A stretch of DNA of 54,116 nucleotides from Gallionellaceae bacterium (GTDB lineage: Bacteria > Pseudomonadota > Gammaproteobacteria > Burkholderiales > Gallionellaceae): positions 1 through 54,116 of the forward strand of contig JAUQWW010000068.1 in the NCBI GenBank assembly GCA_030834965.1, in the 5' to 3' direction. The position numbers and the translations under genes were made by a program. The notes below the pieces were generated by a model that did not search any database, was not told the DNA's origin, and saw nothing but the letters and a program-made list of their open reading frames with translations. Positions 1 to 9,036 of this stretch are shown here, one piece after another (the first letter of the stretch is position 1; each line of letters opens with the position of its first letter).

Positions 1-3000
1 CGACGGCGAGCCCGGCGTACCGGGCGTGACGGTCGAGCTGTACGCGTGTGTCAACAACCTGCCCTCCGGGCCGGTGCTGGCCACCGACATCACCGACGGC
101 AGCGGCATCTACAATTTCACCGGGCTGACCCCGGGCGACTATATCGTCAAGTTCATCACCCCGGCCGGCTACACGCTGACCACCGCCAACGTGGGCGCGG
201 ATGCCACCGACAGCGACGCGGGCGTGGGCGGCCTGACGGGCTGCTACAACCTCGAATCCGGCGAGACCGACAACACGGCGGATGCAGGTCTGATCCCCCC
301 GACTACCCTGATCGACATCGAGAAGTACACCAACAGCCAGGATGCAGACTCGCCCACCGGGCCAGTCATTACGGTGGGCGACATCGCGACGTTTACCTAC
401 GAAATCAAGAACCCTGGAAATGAACCGCTGGCGAACATAGTGGTGACCGACGATGCCGGCACACCCGGCATCCCGGGTGACGATTTCAATCCGGCGCCGG
501 TGCTTGCGGGTTTCGTCCAGACGATCATTGGACTTGGAACAATCCGCTTCCCGAGCATGTCTGGCTCGCAGGCAAACGGCCTGGGCTTCGATCTGAGCAT
601 CAGCGGCCCGGCATCGTTTGATGAGAACGACATCCAGAGTATCAGTTGGACGCTCGATCCCGTTACCTACCAGATCACCAGCCTGAATCTGGTGCTGCAG
701 CATGACACCAACCAGTTCGGAGTGGACTATCCCTCGTCACGGGTCGACTTGACCCTGACGTCGAGCGGCATCGGCCAAGTCCAGGGAAGTGGCGGAGACG
801 TCAGCTATTTTCTCGATGGCAGCGGCAATCCGGTTGGCATCGGCGGTGCGTTCCTCATTCCTCCGACCGCGGTTATGCCAGCGGGCACCGGCTTCAACGC
901 CGGCGACGTCGACAACGACAACCTTCTCGACGTGAACGAGACCTGGTTGTACCAGGGATCGCGGATAGTTACGGCGGGTCAATACACGAACGATGCGGAG
1001 GCCACCGGCAGCGGCGTGTTCTCCGGGACGCCAGTTCAGGACACCGATCCGAGCAACCACCTCGGTCTGTTGCCAGCGGCACTGGGCAATTACGTGTGGC
1101 TCGACAAGGACGCCGATGGGTTGCAGGACGCGGGCGAGGCAGGCATCGACGGCGTCAGGGTCCAGCTGCTGAAGGACACCGACAACAACGGCACGCCCGA
1201 TACGGTGGTGGTCACGCAGATCACCGGTGACGACCCGACCACGCCAGGAACACAGCAGGGCTTCTACAAATTCAGCGGCCTGACGCCCGGCGTGGCTTAC
1301 CAGGTTCAGTTCGTCAACCCCGATACGATTGGCCCGGACGCATACAGCTTCAGTCCGCAAAACCAGGGGATCAACGACACGATCGATTCCGATGCCAACG
1401 TGATTACGGGCCAAAGCCAGATCGTCACGCTGACCCCAGGCCAGTACAACGACACGGTCGATGCCGGCCTGTACCGCAAGGGTTCGATCCACGTGTTTGG
1501 TTTCCTGGACACGGACGGTGACGGCATACTGGACATTACGGAGGGAGCCTTCCCTAACGATCCGGGCAAGACCATTCAACTGCTTGACCAAGCCGGCAAC
1601 GTGGTGCAGACCAAGGTCACGGTGAATGGCGAGGTGAGCTTCGACGGACTTGCGCCTGGCGTCTACTCGGTCAAAGAGATTCTAATTCCTAACGGCTACG
1701 CGCTGACCACACCGCAACAAGTGACGGTAACGGTGCAAAGCGGCGAAGAGTATGTCTACATGCAGGGCGCGGCCGACCTGCCAGACGGCGACCAACGCAC
1801 CGAAGTGATCAACACGAATCTGGTGTTCGGCAACACACTGTTGTCCAGCGACCTGTCCATCACCAAAACCGATGGTCTCACTTGTGTGAGTTCCGGCCAG
1901 GTCGTGACGTACACCATTGTTGTCAGCAATAGCGGGCCGGCGACTGCGACTGACGCGCTGGTGAGCGATATCTTCCCGAGCACCCTGACGAACGTAAGCT
2001 GGACCAGTGTGGCCGCCGGCGGTGCATCAGGCAATGACTTGAGTGGGGTGGGAAATATCAACGACTACGTAACTTTGGTACCAGGCAGCACAATTACCTA
2101 CACGGTGACGGGCACAGTCGCAAGCAGCGGTGCCGTGAGCACGCTTTCCAACTTTGGTATGGGTGTAGACAATACCAATCTGGGCCAAGCCATCACCGTC
2201 AACGGGGTCACGGCGGAGGCGTTCTACCTCAACGGCGGATACCAGACAACCAACACCGTCCTGTGGGGGCGCAATGTCCCCAATGACCATGGCATTGGCG
2301 TCTGGTCTAACGGCGAACCCGACCCGGTTGCGAATGGCGGGGACGTCAACGAGATCAGCAACCAGCTTAACAATGAAGTGATCCGCCTGACAAAAGCAGA
2401 TGGGCAAAGCTGGACCTCGCTCTGGGTGTCGTCGCTTGACTCCGGAGGCTCGGGATCTGCCGAAGCAGGTACGCTCTATTGGTCCAACTCGGCGACTCCA
2501 GACCTGAGTTCACTGAGCACCAAGTTTACCTTCCATTATGGTGACTTCGGCACCAGCGTTGAAGGTGATTTGCTGACATTGAATCCGGCCAACTTCGATC
2601 CGTCTGCGAAGTACTTATTCTTCGTCGCCGGCCCGAACCCTGCTGGCACCAATAATGATTACCTGTTCTGGAAAGCAACCACGACTGAAGAAGCCAGTTT
2701 GATCAACACCGCAACAGTGACCGTACCAAGCGGATTTATTGACAGCAACTCCAACAATAACAGCGCCACCGATACGGACTGTATTAGCAATATCGGCATC
2801 GACATCGAGAAATATGTGCAAGGCCACTACAGTGTCGACTGCAAGGATGGGGGTGAGGGGCTGACCCCGGGCTTCTGGAAGACACACTCGGAGTGTGGTC
2901 CTGCCCCCTTATCCGGCTGGCCGGATAGCGGCTATAAGCAGGATGGCAGCGACAGCTACGAGACGATATTCGGCGTCTCTGTGCCGGGAACACCCACGCT

Positions 3001-6000
3001 GCTGGACGCCTTGGGTGCTGGCGGTGGAGGTCTTGAGGCGCTGATGCGTCACTCGACTGCGGCGCTGCTCAATGCGACAAACCCGTTTATCGATTACCTG
3101 TACACCAAGGCACAGATTATTTCGATGGTTCAGGACGCCTGTGCCACTGGCAACTACGAAACGGCGAAAAATTTGTTTGCAGCTCAGAATGAGTTGGGCG
3201 CAGATCTGTGCAAGCCGGACGACAGCACATCAACCTGCTGGGTTGATACCCCGATGTACGATGCCGATCTGCCAACAGACCCACAGCCAAAAATTCCGGT
3301 TGGTGGCCAGGCGATCTTTACCTACGTGGTCAAGAATACCGGAGACGTGGCGCTCAGCAATATCCAAGTCACGGACGACAAGATTGCAAATCTGACTTTT
3401 GTCGGCGGCGATACCGATAACGATCAGATGTTGGATACTACGGAGACCTGGACCTACAAGGCCACGGAAACGGTGCTGTCGTCGGCGCAGTGGAAAAACA
3501 TCGGTACAGTTACGGGTACTGCCTCCGGCCAGGTTGTCACCGATAGCGATGCCGCACACTACAATACTCCCGCGCTCAACCAGAGCCTCGGCGACCGCGT
3601 ATGGGAAGACAGTAACGCCAACGGCGTACAGGATGCCGGGGAGAGCGGCATTGCAGGTGTCACCGTGAAGCTGCTGGACTCGTCCAGCAACGTGCTACAG
3701 ACCATGGTCACGGACGCCAATGGCAATTACCTGTTCGACGTAGCTCCCGGAACCTACAAGGTGGCCATCGTGGCGCCGGCCGGATATGCGGTAAGCCCGA
3801 AAGATCAGGGTGGCAACGACAACACCGACAGCGACATCGACCCGAACACGCTGATGACAGCGCCAGTCACGATCGTAGCTGGTCAACAGAACCTGTCCGT
3901 GGACGCCGGCCTGATCGCCGCCAAGATCTGCTTCGACTACAACTTCGCGGGCAACACGTCCAGCGACGGCAGCGACGGCAACACCCGCAGCTATACGGTC
4001 AATGGCGTCACGGTAAACGCCAGCGCCTGGAGTCGGGCGTCGGGCACCACTTGGGGCAAGGCTTGGCTGGGCAGCTACAGCGGTGGCCTTGGGGTCACCG
4101 ACAGCAGCGAGAGCGGCGGTGGCAACACCCACACCATCGACAACTACGGCCGCCAGAACTTCGTCGTGTTCCAGTTCTCGCAGAACGTGGTGGTGGACAA
4201 GGCCTACCTCGGCTACGTGTATAACGACAGCGACATGCAGGTCTGGATCGGCTCCTCGGCCATGCCCATCACCACCATGAGCAATTCGGTGCTCACCGGC
4301 ATGAGCTTCACGGAGCTCAACAGCGGAGGAAGCTCGACCCGCTGGGCCGATCTGAACGCGGGTGAAGTCCAGGGCAACGTCTTGATTGTCGCCGCCAAGC
4401 CGGGTGACACGAATGACTACTTCAAGCTTGAGAAACTGTCGGTCTGCACAACAACCGGCGAGCCCCCCGCGCCAGCGAAAGCCTCCATCGGCAATCTTGT
4501 CTGGGAGGACAAGAATGCTAACGGCGTACAGGATGCCGCCGAGACCGGCATCGCGGGAGTCACCGTCAAACTGCTTAGCGCCGGCGGCGCCGTGTTGAGC
4601 ACGATGACAACCGATGCCAACGGCAATTACCTGTTCAGCAACCTGACGGCGGGCGACTACAAGGTACAGGTAGTCACCCCGACCGGTTACTCGGTATCAC
4701 CAAAGGACGCCGGTGGCAATGACTCGACAGACTCGGATATCGACCCAAGCACGGGCCAGACCATAGTCACCACGCTCATCGCAGGCGAGAACGATATGAC
4801 CTGGGACGCCGGTTTTTACAAGCCTGCGGTCACTCTTCCCGCCTCCATCGGCAATCTTGTCTGGGAGGACAAGAATGCTAACGGCGTACAGGATGCCGGC
4901 GAGACCGGCATCGGCGGAGTCACGGTCAAGCTGCTCAACGGCTCCGGAACCCTGTTGGCTTCCACCACCACCGACGCCAACGGCACTTATCTGTTCAGCA
5001 ACCTGGCGGCGGGCGACTACAAGGTGCAGGTAATTGCCCCGACCGGCTACTCGGTATCGCCGAAGGATGCCGGAGGCGACGATGCGGCTGATTCGGACAT
5101 CGACCCGAGCACGGGCCAAACCATAGTCACCACGCTCGTCGCCGGCGAGAACGATATGACTTGGGACGCCGGTTTTTACAAGCCCACGGTCACTCTTCCC
5201 GCCTCCATCGGCAATCTAGTCTGGGAGGACAAGAATGCTAACGGCGTACAGGATGCCGGCGAGGTCGGCATCGCCGGAGTCACGATCAAGCTACTCAACG
5301 GCTCCGGAACCCTGTTGGCTTCCACCGCCACCGACGCCAACGGCAATTATCTGTTCAATAACCTGACGGCGGGCGACTACAAGGTGCAGGTAATTGCCCC
5401 GACCGGCTACTCGGTTTCGCCGAAGGATGCCGGGGGCAATGACTCGACAGACTCCGATATCGACCCGACCACGGGCCAGACCATAGTCACCACGCTCATC
5501 GCAGGCGAGAACGACATGACCTGGGACGCCGGTCTGTATAAGAAGCCGTCAGGCGGCACCATTTGCGATCGTGTCTGGTACGACAGCGACAAGGATGGTA
5601 TTCAGGATAAGGGCGAGTCGGGTGTAGGAGGAGTCAAGGTGTGCCTGCAGAACTCCTCGGGCAAGACAATCAAGACCTGCGTCACAGATTCAAACGGCAA
5701 TTACAACTTTGACAATGTGGATGCCGGCAGTTATCGCCTCTGGTTCGACAAGTCGGGAACCTCCTATTCGTCCAAGCCCTGGAGCACCAAGGACGTGAGC
5801 AAGAACAAATACGACACGACCGACTCGGACGTCAACAGCAGTGGCTATACATCGTTTTTCAGTGTCAAGGGCGGCGATAACCAGTCGCAATGGGATGCAG
5901 GCATTACACCGATCGTCATCGACCTGAATGGCGACGGCATCCAAACTATCTCGCGTGAAAATGCGCTGGGCAGTTTCGATCTGCTGGGTAACGGCAACCC

Positions 6001-6610
6001 CATCCAGTCCGGCTGGCTGTCCGGCAATGATGGTTTCCTGGCTGTGGATCGCAACGGCAATGGGCGCATCGACGACATCTCCGAACTGTTTGGCGGCAAT
6101 GCCAAGGGTGCGGGTTTCGCCATGCTGGCCAGCTATGACAGCAACGGCGATGGCGTGGTCAATGCCGGTGATGCCAGATTTGCCGACCTGCGCATCTGGC
6201 AGGATGCCAATGGCAACCATCAGACCGATGCCGGTGAGCTGATGACGCTGGCGCAGGCGGGCGTGTCCAGCCTGAATGCGTCGTACGACGAGCTGCCCTT
6301 CATGGATGCCAATGGCAACCTGCACCTTGAGCGCAGCAGCGCAACACTAGCGGACGGCACATCGGTCGACATGACTGACGTGTACTTCAACGTATCCGCT
6401 TCCGATGCAGCCGCTGCGGGTGTGACACTGCCCAGCATGGCCGACCTGTTGTCAGGCAGCAGAAGCCTGGACGGTTTGCTGGGCGGCTCGACCAGCCCTG
6501 CCACACCGGCAAGTAGTGCCGGCAATTCCGGCATGGACTTCGATACGTCTGTGCTGGATGCCATGAAGCAGTTGGCTCATCTGTACGATCAGGCAGTAGT
6601 TCACGCTTGA
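1..6610 (+). CDS. Giant secreted SdrD-B/DUF11 repeat surface protein (5'-partial)
   Basis: The reading frame is open from base 2, so the N-terminus lies outside the window; at least 2,200 residues are present. By nucleotide position I see: an SdrD-B-like Ig repeat (1-300); a DUF11-like module with an inserted beta domain (about 300-1065); two more SdrD-B/prealbumin-like modules (1081-1840); a DUF11 module starting SDLSITKTD (about 1849-2770); a domain opening with LTPGFWKTH (about 2850-3240); another DUF11-like module (3290-3570); an SdrD-B repeat (3583-3915); a beta-sandwich-like insert (3928-4455); three near-identical SdrD-B repeats and a divergent fourth (4481-5905); then a C-terminal block with DLNGDG, DRNGNG, DSNGDG and DANGN loops that resemble EF-hand calcium sites (5909-6260). 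No LPXTG or membrane anchor is visible, and no classic RTX nonapeptide array. The type I secretion genes immediately downstream suggest it is exported by them, probably as an adhesin. The family assignment is firm; the adhesive role is inferred. Confidence 0.85.
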   Translation, partial: DGEPGVPGVTVELYACVNNLPSGPVLATDITDGSGIYNFTGLTPGDYIVKFITPAGYTLTTANVGADATDSDAGVGGLTGCYNLESGETDNTADAGLIPPTTLIDIEKYTNSQDADSPTGPVITVGDIATFTYEIKNPGNEPLANIVVTDDAGTPGIPGDDFNPAPVLAGFVQTIIGLGTIRFPSMSGSQANGLGFDLSISGPASFDENDIQSISWTLDPVTYQITSLNLVLQHDTNQFGVDYPSSRVDLTLTSSGIGQVQGSGGDVSYFLDGSGNPVGIGGAFLIPPTAVMPAGTGFNAGDVDNDNLLDVNETWLYQGSRIVTAGQYTNDAEATGSGVFSGTPVQDTDPSNHLGLLPAALGNYVWLDKDADGLQDAGEAGIDGVRVQLLKDTDNNGTPDTVVVTQITGDDPTTPGTQQGFYKFSGLTPGVAYQVQFVNPDTIGPDAYSFSPQNQGINDTIDSDANVITGQSQIVTLTPGQYNDTVDAGLYRKGSIHVFGFLDTDGDGILDITEGAFPNDPGKTIQLLDQAGNVVQTKVTVNGEVSFDGLAPGVYSVKEILIPNGYALTTPQQVTVTVQSGEEYVYMQGAADLPDGDQRTEVINTNLVFGNTLLSSDLSITKTDGLTCVSSGQVVTYTIVVSNSGPATATDALVSDIFPSTLTNVSWTSVAAGGASGNDLSGVGNINDYVTLVPGSTITYTVTGTVASSGAVSTLSNFGMGVDNTNLGQAITVNGVTAEAFYLNGGYQTTNTVLWGRNVPNDHGIGVWSNGEPDPVANGGDVNEISNQLNNEVIRLTKADGQSWTSLWVSSLDSGGSGSAEAGTLYWSNSATPDLSSLSTKFTFHYGDFGTSVEGDLLTLNPANFDPSAKYLFFVAGPNPAGTNNDYLFWKATTTEEASLINTATVTVPSGFIDSNSNNNSATDTDCISNIGIDIEKYVQGHYSVDCKDGGEGLTPGFWKTHSECGPAPLSGWPDSGYKQDGSDSYETIFGVSVPGTPTLLDALGAGGGGLEALMRHSTAALLNATNPFIDYLYTKAQIISMVQDACATGNYETAKNLFAAQNELGADLCKPDDSTSTCWVDTPMYDADLPTDPQPKIPVGGQAIFTYVVKNTGDVALSNIQVTDDKIANLTFVGGDTDNDQMLDTTETWTYKATETVLSSAQWKNIGTVTGTASGQVVTDSDAAHYNTPALNQSLGDRVWEDSNANGVQDAGESGIAGVTVKLLDSSSNVLQTMVTDANGNYLFDVAPGTYKVAIVAPAGYAVSPKDQGGNDNTDSDIDPNTLMTAPVTIVAGQQNLSVDAGLIAAKICFDYNFAGNTSSDGSDGNTRSYTVNGVTVNASAWSRASGTTWGKAWLGSYSGGLGVTDSSESGGGNTHTIDNYGRQNFVVFQFSQNVVVDKAYLGYVYNDSDMQVWIGSSAMPITTMSNSVLTGMSFTELNSGGSSTRWADLNAGEVQGNVLIVAAKPGDTNDYFKLEKLSVCTTTGEPPAPAKASIGNLVWEDKNANGVQDAAETGIAGVTVKLLSAGGAVLSTMTTDANGNYLFSNLTAGDYKVQVVTPTGYSVSPKDAGGNDSTDSDIDPSTGQTIVTTLIAGENDMTWDAGFYKPAVTLPASIGNLVWEDKNANGVQDAGETGIGGVTVKLLNGSGTLLASTTTDANGTYLFSNLAAGDYKVQVIAPTGYSVSPKDAGGDDAADSDIDPSTGQTIVTTLVAGENDMTWDAGFYKPTVTLPASIGNLVWEDKNANGVQDAGEVGIAGVTIKLLNGSGTLLASTATDANGNYLFNNLTAGDYKVQVIAPTGYSVSPKDAGGNDSTDSDIDPTTGQTIVTTLIAGENDMTWDAGLYKKPSGGTICDRVWYDSDKDGIQDKGESGVGGVKVCLQNSSGKTIKTCVTDSNGNYNFDNVDAGSYRLWFDKSGTSYSSKPWSTKDVSKNKYDTTDSDVNSSGYTSFFSVKGGDNQSQWDAGITPIVIDLNGDGIQTISRENALGSFDLLGNGNPIQSGWLSGNDGFLAVDRNGNGRIDDISELFGGNAKGAGFAMLASYDSNGDGVVNAGDARFADLRIWQDANGNHQTDAGELMTLAQAGVSSLNASYDELPFMDANGNLHLERSSATLADGTSVDMTDVYFNVSASDAAAAGVTLPSMADLLSGSRSLDGLLGGSTSPATPASSAGNSGMDFDTSVLDAMKQLAHLYDQAVVHA
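4481..5560 (+). repeat. Three tandem 360-bp near-identical SdrD-B repeat units
   Basis: Units start at 4481, 4841 and 5201, each opening with GCCTCCATCGGCAATCT, so the period is exactly 360 bp (120 codons). The DNA is nearly identical over long stretches, which points to recent duplication or gene conversion. The related unit near 3583 and the one near 5560 are clearly diverged in sequence and length. Confidence 0.9.
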
Positions 6611-6631
6611 TCGGGTTTGGTTTCACGACAC

Positions 6632-6672
6632 GGGGGGCTGCCCATTAAATGAGGGCGGCTCCCCAAATTTTT
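6632..6672 (+). terminator. Probable terminator after the giant surface protein gene
   Basis: A G-rich arm (6632-6643) pairs with a C-rich arm (6653-6664), giving a stem of about 12 bp with one mismatch and one G-U pair. It is followed by AAATTTTT. It lies 22 bp after the stop codon and would separate the repeat-protein gene from the secretion operon. Confidence 0.55.
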
Positions 6673-6778
6673 GGGTGGGAAGAATGCGGCTTGCATTAAA
6701 CTGCAGGACAAATCCATGCCGTGTTTGTATCGAAGCCTCCACCGGGGGCACCCGTACATCAGTGCACAACATTGCACC

Positions 6779-6810
6779 TTTCGCTGAGAAGAGCGATATT
6801 TGAATATAAT
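6779..6810 (+). promoter_or_regulatory. Candidate sigma-70 promoter of the type I secretion operon
   Basis: A perfect TATAAT is present at 6805-6810, 54 bp before the ABC transporter start. The only -35 candidates are poor (a TTTCGC near 6779 with a long 20-bp gap), so the promoter may be weak or activator-dependent. The call rests on the -10 box and on the terminator-like hairpin upstream. Confidence 0.4.
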
Positions 6811-6864
6811 ACGGTTGCCTGCAGAAATCCAAAACTGGCTTCCAGGCAAATCCGGTAACTGTAA

Positions 6865-9036
6865 ATGCCTGAACATCTGAAACAACTGCCTTTGAACACA
6901 GCCGCAACACAGCCAGCCGATGCAGTACTGGATCGGCTGCTGTTTCTCGCCCACTACTTTAACCGCGGTGTGGATCCAGAACATCTGGTGGGCGGCATTC
7001 CGTTGCCTGACGGTCGCGTCACCGAAGCGGAACTGGGCGAATGCGCCGGGCGCGCGGGGTTGGCGGTCACCGCTGCCAAAATTGATCCAGCCCAAGTGAA
7101 GGCCTCGATGTTGCCCGCCCTGATCATTGGTGACGAAGGGGACGCAGTGGCGGTACTGCACCGCAACGGCGCGAAAATGGAATGCGCGCTGCCTGGCATC
7201 AAGGGCAGCCACTGGATGTCACTGGAGCAGTTACTGGCCGACCATCCCGGGCACTGGTTCTTCGTCCGGCCGGTATTCCATTTTGATGCGCGCAGCCTCC
7301 TCTACCACCTGCCCCAGCCACGGCGCTGGTTCTGGGATGTATTCAAGGCCAATCGGAGTATCTACCAGTGGGCGCTGGTGGGCACGGTGGTCATCAACCT
7401 GCTGGCTATCGTACTGCCCTTTTACACCATGGCGGTGTACGACCGGGTGGTGCCCAACAACGCCCTGGACAGCCTGTGGGTGCTGACCACCGCAGTGGTG
7501 GCCGTCACTCTGTTCGACCTGTTGATCAAAGTGCTGCGCAGCTATTTGCTGGAGGCGGCGGCACGAAAGGCGGATATCGCTCTTTCCTCGCACATTTTTG
7601 CTCATAGCCTGCGGCTGCGCGCCGCGAGCCGGCCTGCGTCGGGCGGGGTACTGGCCAATGTGGTGCGAGATTTCGAGACCGTTCGGGATTTCTTTACCTC
7701 CACCACACTGACCCTGCTGGGCGATCTGCCCTTCATGTTTCTGTTCATGATCATCATCGCATTGGTGGGGGGCAAGTTGGCGCTGGTGCCCTTGGCCATT
7801 CTTCCTCTCGCTCTGGGCGTGTCCTGGCTTTTGCGCGGCCCACTGGGCAAGACCATCAACGAGAACATGAAGGAGGGTGCCCAGCGCACTGCACATTTAT
7901 TCGAGGTCATGAATGGCCTGGACACGGTAAAAGGCTTGGGGGCCGAGGCGTGGGCCCGAAGAAAGTGGGAAATGCTCACAGTGCAGATCTCGGAGAATGG
8001 CCTGCACATGCGCGAGATCAGCAATTTTAACGGCCATGTCGCCGCCATGCTGACGGGGCTCAACACGGTGCTGATCGTCATGTTCGGCGCCATGATGGTG
8101 GCCGATAATGAACTGACCATTGGTCAGCTCATCGCCGTGACCATGCTGTCTGCCCGGGCCATCGCCCCGATGGCAATGGTCGCCGGCCTCATCATCCGCT
8201 GGGAGCAGACGCGCTTCGCCCTGCATGCGCTGGATCAGGTCATGACAGCGCCTGTCGACGATCATGCCGGGAACCTGCATGTACCCGGATTGCGCGGAGC
8301 AGTGGAACTGCGCGATGTGAATTTCGCGTATCCGAATTCGCAGCCGCTGTTGAAGGGCATCAACCTGAAGATTGCGCCGGGCGAGAAAGTCGGCTTCATC
8401 GGCCGTATCGGCTCTGGCAAAAGCACGCTGCTCAGGTTGCTGCTTAACATTTACGGCCCCGAACAAGGGGCTGTGCTCATTGATGGCGTATCGGTAGGGC
8501 AAATGGATGCCCTGAGCCTGCGTCGCCAGGTGGGCTACGTGCCCCAGGATGTCATCCTGTTCCATGGTGATTTGCGTGAGAATATCCTGCTGGGTGCGAG
8601 CAACGTGGAAGATGCCGAATTGCTGCGCGCAATACGGCTGGCCTGCCTGGAAGATGCGCTGGTGCAGATGCCAGCAGGGCTGGGCACCGAGGTGGGCGAA
8701 CGCGGCGAGCGCCTGTCCGGCGGGCAGCGCCAGGCAGTGGCCATCGCCCGCGCCTTGGTGCGCCGTCCGCGACTGTTGCTCCTGGACGAGCCCACCAGCA
8801 TGATGGATCCGGCCACAGAGCACCAACTCCTCAATAACTTGCGGCAACTGGAAGATACCACTGTGCTGCTGGTCACCCACCGCACCGCCATGTTGTCCTT
8901 GGTGGATCGTCTGGTGGTGGTGGACCAAGGGCGTATCATCCTGGACGGGCCACGTGATGAGGTGTTGCGGCGTCTGCAATCCACCGCCTCGGCCGGTTCA
9001 GCCCCTGTTGGTACAACTCGGGAGGTCGCAACATGA
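6865..9036 (+). CDS. Type I secretion ABC transporter, LapB/LssB-like permease-ATPase
   Basis: An inner-membrane exporter subunit of 723 residues, the usual length for LapB/LssB transporters. The N-terminal ~140 residues form a C39-like domain with no catalytic Cys, the type that docks the substrate rather than cleaving it. A six-helix ABC membrane domain follows (about 160-440). The nucleotide-binding domain has Walker A GRIGSGKST (about 513-521), signature LSGGQRQ, Walker B LLLLDEPT and the H-loop THR. It is the first gene of an exporter operon (ABC, HlyD-type adaptor, TolC-type channel); its stop overlaps the adaptor start as ATGA. The likely substrate is the giant repeat protein just upstream. 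No strong ribosome binding site precedes this ATG, but no better start is evident. Confidence 0.93.
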   Translation: MPEHLKQLPLNTAATQPADAVLDRLLFLAHYFNRGVDPEHLVGGIPLPDGRVTEAELGECAGRAGLAVTAAKIDPAQVKASMLPALIIGDEGDAVAVLHRNGAKMECALPGIKGSHWMSLEQLLADHPGHWFFVRPVFHFDARSLLYHLPQPRRWFWDVFKANRSIYQWALVGTVVINLLAIVLPFYTMAVYDRVVPNNALDSLWVLTTAVVAVTLFDLLIKVLRSYLLEAAARKADIALSSHIFAHSLRLRAASRPASGGVLANVVRDFETVRDFFTSTTLTLLGDLPFMFLFMIIIALVGGKLALVPLAILPLALGVSWLLRGPLGKTINENMKEGAQRTAHLFEVMNGLDTVKGLGAEAWARRKWEMLTVQISENGLHMREISNFNGHVAAMLTGLNTVLIVMFGAMMVADNELTIGQLIAVTMLSARAIAPMAMVAGLIIRWEQTRFALHALDQVMTAPVDDHAGNLHVPGLRGAVELRDVNFAYPNSQPLLKGINLKIAPGEKVGFIGRIGSGKSTLLRLLLNIYGPEQGAVLIDGVSVGQMDALSLRRQVGYVPQDVILFHGDLRENILLGASNVEDAELLRAIRLACLEDALVQMPAGLGTEVGERGERLSGGQRQAVAIARALVRRPRLLLLDEPTSMMDPATEHQLLNNLRQLEDTTVLLVTHRTAMLSLVDRLVVVDQGRIILDGPRDEVLRRLQSTASAGSAPVGTTREVAT

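Noticed and set aside
737-1591. Long open frame on the minus strand (284 codons)
   Set aside because: It lies wholly inside the repeat-protein gene, has no family features, and is an expected antisense shadow in GC-rich coding DNA.
4481-5560. Regular repeats considered as a CRISPR array
   Set aside because: The units are 360 bp, contiguous and coding, without short repeats or spacers.
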